Shown here: in pieces, positions 60,881 through 64,000 of the stretch
Numbering within the stretch: position 1 is the first letter of the stretch
How the letters are laid out: every line of letters begins with the position of its first letter
Source of the DNA: Prevotella sp. P5-92
Lineage (GTDB): Bacteria; Bacteroidota; Bacteroidia; Bacteroidales; Bacteroidaceae
Length of the DNA stretch: 64,000 nucleotides
NCBI RefSeq assembly: GCF_002251245.1
Contig: NZ_NPJG01000125.1
Coordinates: 124,001-188,000 of the forward strand
Reading direction: 5' to 3'
Position numbers and translations under genes: made by a program
Notes under the pieces: generated by a model
Told to the model about the DNA's origin: nothing
The model's database searches: none
Seen by the model: the letters and a program-made list of their open reading frames with translations, nothing else

Positions 60881-61564
60881 TTACATTTTATTATTATCTT
60901 CGCTATCTCTTTCATTATCAGTCTTTCTTCCCAGTATTTTATCGAGCGTCAGATCTGACAATTCGTCACGGAACCATATCAGCAAGGCAACCACACCTAC
61001 GCTAATGCAAGAGTCGGCAAAATTGAACACCGGACTGAAGAACACGTAGTCGTCGCCACCCCAAATAGGTAGCCACTCTGGCAGTTGCGTGTCAATAAGT
61101 GGGAAATGTAGCATATCGACGACTTTGCCTGTCATGAACGACGAGTAGCCATGTCCAAACTCCACGAGTTCAGCAACGGTATATGTCGTTGAGGCACTGA
61201 ACATCAGTCCATAGAACATGCCGTCAATCATGTTTCCGATAGCCCCTGCCAAGATCATGACGAGGCAAGTAATATATCCCCACTTGGCATTTTCTTTTAC
61301 CTGTATGACAAGGTAATGTGCCAAGACGGCGATTAGCAGCACCCTGAGAGCAGAAAGCAGTAGTTTGCTGCCAATCTCCATTCCGTAAGCCATGCCGTTA
61401 TTCTCGATAAACACTATCTTGAACCAGCTGAAGATATCGATACATTCGTGAAGAGACATATTCGTCTTCACGATGATCTTCGACACCTGGTCGATGAGTA
61501 TTATCGATATGAGTAGGACGACGGCCATCTTGCCCCGCGACCATTTTATCGGCGGACAAGTCAT
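60881..61564 (-). CDS. lspA: Lipoprotein signal peptidase (signal peptidase II)
   Basis: A 227-aa integral membrane aspartic protease that removes signal peptides of prolipoproteins, such as the PUL lipoproteins and DUF4270 here. Four helices are seen. Catalytic Asp residues are in GAIGNMIDGMFYG (about 122-134) and PVFNFADSCISVGV (about 180-193). FIENNGMAYG (about 52-61) is conserved. It is longer than the usual 160-170 aa because of an insert between helices 3 and 4 (about 135-175), typical in Bacteroidota. Its ATG overlaps the stop of the DksA-like gene (ATGA). Upstream of DUF4296 by 4 nt. Confidence 0.95.
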   Translation of the reverse strand: MTCPPIKWSRGKMAVVLLISIILIDQVSKIIVKTNMSLHECIDIFSWFKIVFIENNGMAYGMEIGSKLLLSALRVLLIAVLAHYLVIQVKENAKWGYITCLVMILAGAIGNMIDGMFYGLMFSASTTYTVAELVEFGHGYSSFMTGKVVDMLHFPLIDTQLPEWLPIWGGDDYVFFSPVFNFADSCISVGVVALLIWFRDELSDLTLDKILGRKTDNERDSEDNNKM

Positions 61565-61938
61565 CTTCTATTTTGTTTTGACTCCACGCTAAGTGTCGCA
61601 TGAGGAACAGCCTTCAGCCTTTCCTTGGGTATGAGCTTCCCTGTTATGCGATCTATACCATAGGTCTTGTTGTTGATTCTCACCAGTGCAGCCTCCAATC
61701 CCTGGATGAACTTTTGCTGGCGTCCAGCCAATTGTATAAGCTCTTCCTTACTCTGAGTGGCACTGCCTTCCTCAAGCACCTTATATGTTGGCGATGTGTC
61801 ATCCACATCGTTGCCACCTTTGTTCATGAGAGAATTCATCATCTCCTCATAGTCTCTTTTGGCTAATCGGAGTTTTTCATCGATAATGGCCTTGAACTCC
61901 TGGAGTTCTTGGTCGCTATAACGTAGTTTTTCTTCCAT
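61561..61938 (-). CDS. DksA/TraR-family protein without zinc cysteines
   Basis: A 125-aa relative of DksA, which binds RNA polymerase's secondary channel and modulates ppGpp responses. The coiled-coil hairpin occupies about 10-90. The C-terminal globular part shows KTYGIDRITGKLIPKERLKA (91-110) and VPHATLSVES. The zinc-finger cysteines of DksA are all missing; D96 stands where the first Cys (YGIC) is usual, and the protein has no Cys at all. The acidic tip is DVDD (44-47). Encoded between ileS (13 nt) and lspA (4-bp overlap), an order common in Bacteroidota. Confidence 0.88.
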   Translation of the reverse strand: MEEKLRYSDQELQEFKAIIDEKLRLAKRDYEEMMNSLMNKGGNDVDDTSPTYKVLEEGSATQSKEELIQLAGRQQKFIQGLEAALVRINNKTYGIDRITGKLIPKERLKAVPHATLSVESKQNRR

Positions 61939-61951
61939 AATGATATTATTG

Positions 61952-64000
61952 TTAGTTTTTGGAAATAGATATTTTCACCTTTGTTTCTTCAAGGTCCACT
62001 TCCGTTCCATCATTATCGGCAAAAACGATACTGTCGGCAAGGACCTGCGTCTTGATATAGTCGGCAAAGTGTTCCACAGCCTTTTCTACAGCGTCAGCAT
62101 TGCTGATGACGATACTTATGCGGTCGGTGATTTCATATCCGTTGTCCTTTCGCATATTCTGTATGCGGTTGATGAGTTCGCGTGCCATTCCCTCGTTACG
62201 CAACTCTTCGGTAAGTTCCACCTCAAGTGCGACGGTAAGGTTGCCCTCGTTACTTACGAGCCATCCTGGTATATCCTCGCTGATGATTTCCACGTCGGCA
62301 GACTCTATTGTCACGCTTTGTCCTTCAACCATAAGGTTGAGCGAACCAGTAGTCTCAAGCTGCGCTATCTGTCCCTGTTCTAATACAGATGTGGCGGCAG
62401 CAATACCCTTCATCATCTTTCCAAACTTCTTACCCATGGTTCTGAAGTTACACTTCACCTTCTTTACCAGAACGCCCTGACCTTCAACAAATTTCAGTTC
62501 TTTCACATTGACCTCATTCATTATCAGGTCTTTCACTGCCTCGATATGGCGTTGCTGGTTGTCATCAATGGCTGGCACCATGATGGCCTGTAATGGTTGG
62601 CGTACCTTGATGTTCACCTTACGACGCAGGGCCAGTACCATCGATGTTATCTTCTGTGCCATTGCCATCCTTTCCTCGAGATCGGCATCGATGACACTCT
62701 CGTCAAACTCAGGATATGTGGCGAGGTGTACAGAACATACGTTGTCGCGTCCTGTTGCCTTTGTCAGATCGAGATAGAGCTGGTCAGCATAGAACGGAGC
62801 GAAAGGAGCCAGCAGCTTGGCCACGGTCTCAAGACAGGTGTACAGTGTCTGATAAGCCGACAGCTTGTCCTTGCTCATTTCCTTACCCCAGAAACGCTTA
62901 CGGTTGAGACGCACATACCAGTTGCTGAGATCATCATTTATGAAGTTCTCAATGAGTCGTCCAGCCCTTGTCGGGTCGTAGTTCTGCATCTCTCGGTCAA
63001 CGCCCTTTATCAGTGTGTGAAGTACAGAGAGTATCCAACGGTCTATCTCTGGTCTTTCAGCTACTGGCACGTCGTTTTCAGAATAGTCGAAACCATCTAC
63101 GTTTGCATAAAGGCTGAAGAAAGAATATGTATTATACAAGGTGCCGAAGAACTTTCGTCTCATTTCTGCGACGCCTTCCTCGTCAAACTTAAGGTTATCC
63201 CAAGGCTCAGAGTTGGTCATCATATAGAAACGCACGGGGTCTGCACCATATTTTTCTATCTGTTCAAACGGATTGACCACATTGCCCTTATGTTTCGACA
63301 TCTTGTCGCCCTTTGCGTCCAGTACGAGACCTGAGGAGATCACGTTTTTGAAAGCCACAGAGTCAAACACCATTGTCGCTATTGCGTGCAGCGTGAAGAA
63401 CCATCCACGGGTCTGGTCAACGCCTTCATTGATAAAGTCAGCGGGGAAAGCCTTGCGCTCGTCTATCAGTTCTCTGTTTTCAAACGGATAGTGTATCTGT
63501 GCGTAAGGCATTGAACCAGAGTCAAACCAAACATCGATGAGGTCAGTCTCACGCTTCATAGGCTTTCCTGTAGGACTTACAAGCACGATATTGTCAACAT
63601 AAGGACGATGAAGATCTATTCTATCGTAGTTTTCCTGAGAGTAATCAGAAGGGACGAAGCCTTTGTCTTTCAGCGGATTACTATCCATCACGCCCGCATC
63701 TACAGCTTTTTCTATTTCGTCAAAGAGTTGCTGAAGACTACCTATGCATATCTCCTCTCCATCCTCGTCTCTCCAGATAGGGAGCGGAGTACCCCAGTAG
63801 CGTGAGCGTGAGAGATTCCAGTCGTTGAGGTTATCCAACCAGTTGCCAAAACGTCCTGTTCCTGTTGACTCTGGTTGCCAATTGATGGTCTTGTTCAGTT
63901 CCGACATACGCTCTTTCTTTGCCGTTGAGCGGATGAACCACGAGTCGAGAGGATAGTAAAGCACAGGTTTGTCGGTACGCCAGCAGTGTGGATAGTTGTG
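61952..64000 (-). CDS. ileS: Isoleucyl-tRNA synthetase, C-terminal part (5' end beyond the window)
   Basis: The last 682 codons of IleS, which charges tRNA-Ile and edits mischarged valine. The frame is open to the right edge (HNYPHCWRTDKPVLYYP at 64000), so the HIGH motif and most of the editing domain are outside. Visible: RYWGTPLPIW (about 57-66 of the visible part), FDSGSMPYAQIHYPF, and the KMSKS-type loop GDKMSKHKGNVVNPFEQIEK (in parts). The anticodon-binding helices follow, then a Bacteroidota/eukaryal-type C-terminal domain without the zinc finger of E. coli IleS. Heads the ileS-dksA-lspA-DUF4296 operon. Confidence 0.97.
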   Translation of the reverse strand, partial: HNYPHCWRTDKPVLYYPLDSWFIRSTAKKERMSELNKTINWQPESTGTGRFGNWLDNLNDWNLSRSRYWGTPLPIWRDEDGEEICIGSLQQLFDEIEKAVDAGVMDSNPLKDKGFVPSDYSQENYDRIDLHRPYVDNIVLVSPTGKPMKRETDLIDVWFDSGSMPYAQIHYPFENRELIDERKAFPADFINEGVDQTRGWFFTLHAIATMVFDSVAFKNVISSGLVLDAKGDKMSKHKGNVVNPFEQIEKYGADPVRFYMMTNSEPWDNLKFDEEGVAEMRRKFFGTLYNTYSFFSLYANVDGFDYSENDVPVAERPEIDRWILSVLHTLIKGVDREMQNYDPTRAGRLIENFINDDLSNWYVRLNRKRFWGKEMSKDKLSAYQTLYTCLETVAKLLAPFAPFYADQLYLDLTKATGRDNVCSVHLATYPEFDESVIDADLEERMAMAQKITSMVLALRRKVNIKVRQPLQAIMVPAIDDNQQRHIEAVKDLIMNEVNVKELKFVEGQGVLVKKVKCNFRTMGKKFGKMMKGIAAATSVLEQGQIAQLETTGSLNLMVEGQSVTIESADVEIISEDIPGWLVSNEGNLTVALEVELTEELRNEGMARELINRIQNMRKDNGYEITDRISIVISNADAVEKAVEHFADYIKTQVLADSIVFADNDGTEVDLEETKVKISISKN

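Overview
The window comes from a member of the Bacteroidota, most likely a Prevotella/Segatella-type gut or oral species. The evidence is a SusC/SusD polysaccharide utilization locus, a PorQ-like type IX secretion protein, the lineage families DUF4270, DUF4296, DUF3256 and DUF1846, an ExbB/ExbD/ExbD cluster, and many copies of the Bacteroidota -7 promoter box TAnnTTTG (usually ending TTTGC) 30-100 nt upstream of genes. Several of these boxes decide start codons. The assignment rests on reading the sequence, not on a database search.

Left edge (1-2.3 kb): a leftward operon for NHLM-type double-glycine peptide export. It holds a 51-codon ORF, a HlyD-like adaptor and a C39-peptidase ABC transporter cut by the window start. 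The small first ORF is a textbook double-glycine leader that stops exactly after Gly-Gly, so it has no core peptide. A divergent RelA/SpoT-fold protein without the usual acceptor-binding loop faces it.

2.3-13 kb is mostly core genome: greA, cmk, porQ, a TonB-family transducer, a polyprenyl diphosphate synthase, a TatD nuclease, an ExbB-ExbD-ExbD cluster, tRNA-Ser(GGA) and a DUF1846 protein. 13-24.3 kb is a compact polysaccharide utilization locus, susC-susD-two surface lipoproteins-BACON/GH5 glucanase, transcribed leftward. 24.4-38.9 kb carries cysE, ansA, uxaC, a giant alpha-2-macroglobulin-like protein, DUF1573, meaB, ispH, an iron-sulfur flavoprotein, a DUF3237 protein and a DinB protein.

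38.9-51.6 kb is an accessory island bounded on both sides by about 1 kb of gene-free, minisatellite-rich DNA. Two of the arrays share the 11-mer CAACTGAATAC in opposite orientation. The island is one leftward gene train: a PLD-SNF2 helicase, a DUF4160/DUF2442 pair, a 1465-residue Eco57I-type adenine methyltransferase fused to a zinc-containing SIR2-like domain, a 213-aa unknown, an HNH endonuclease and a DUF4365 PD-(D/E)XK-like protein. This is the best candidate for an undescribed system: a probable DNA-modification-based defence locus with an NAD-linked domain built into the methylase.

51.6-64 kb returns to core genome: a 51-aa basic protein, DUF4270, a catalytic-domain-only starch/glycogen synthase, panC-panD-rsmG-MBL hydrolase, DUF3256, rsmE, a nucleoside permease, a short conserved unknown, DUF4296, lspA, a cysteine-free DksA/TraR protein, and ileS running off the right edge.
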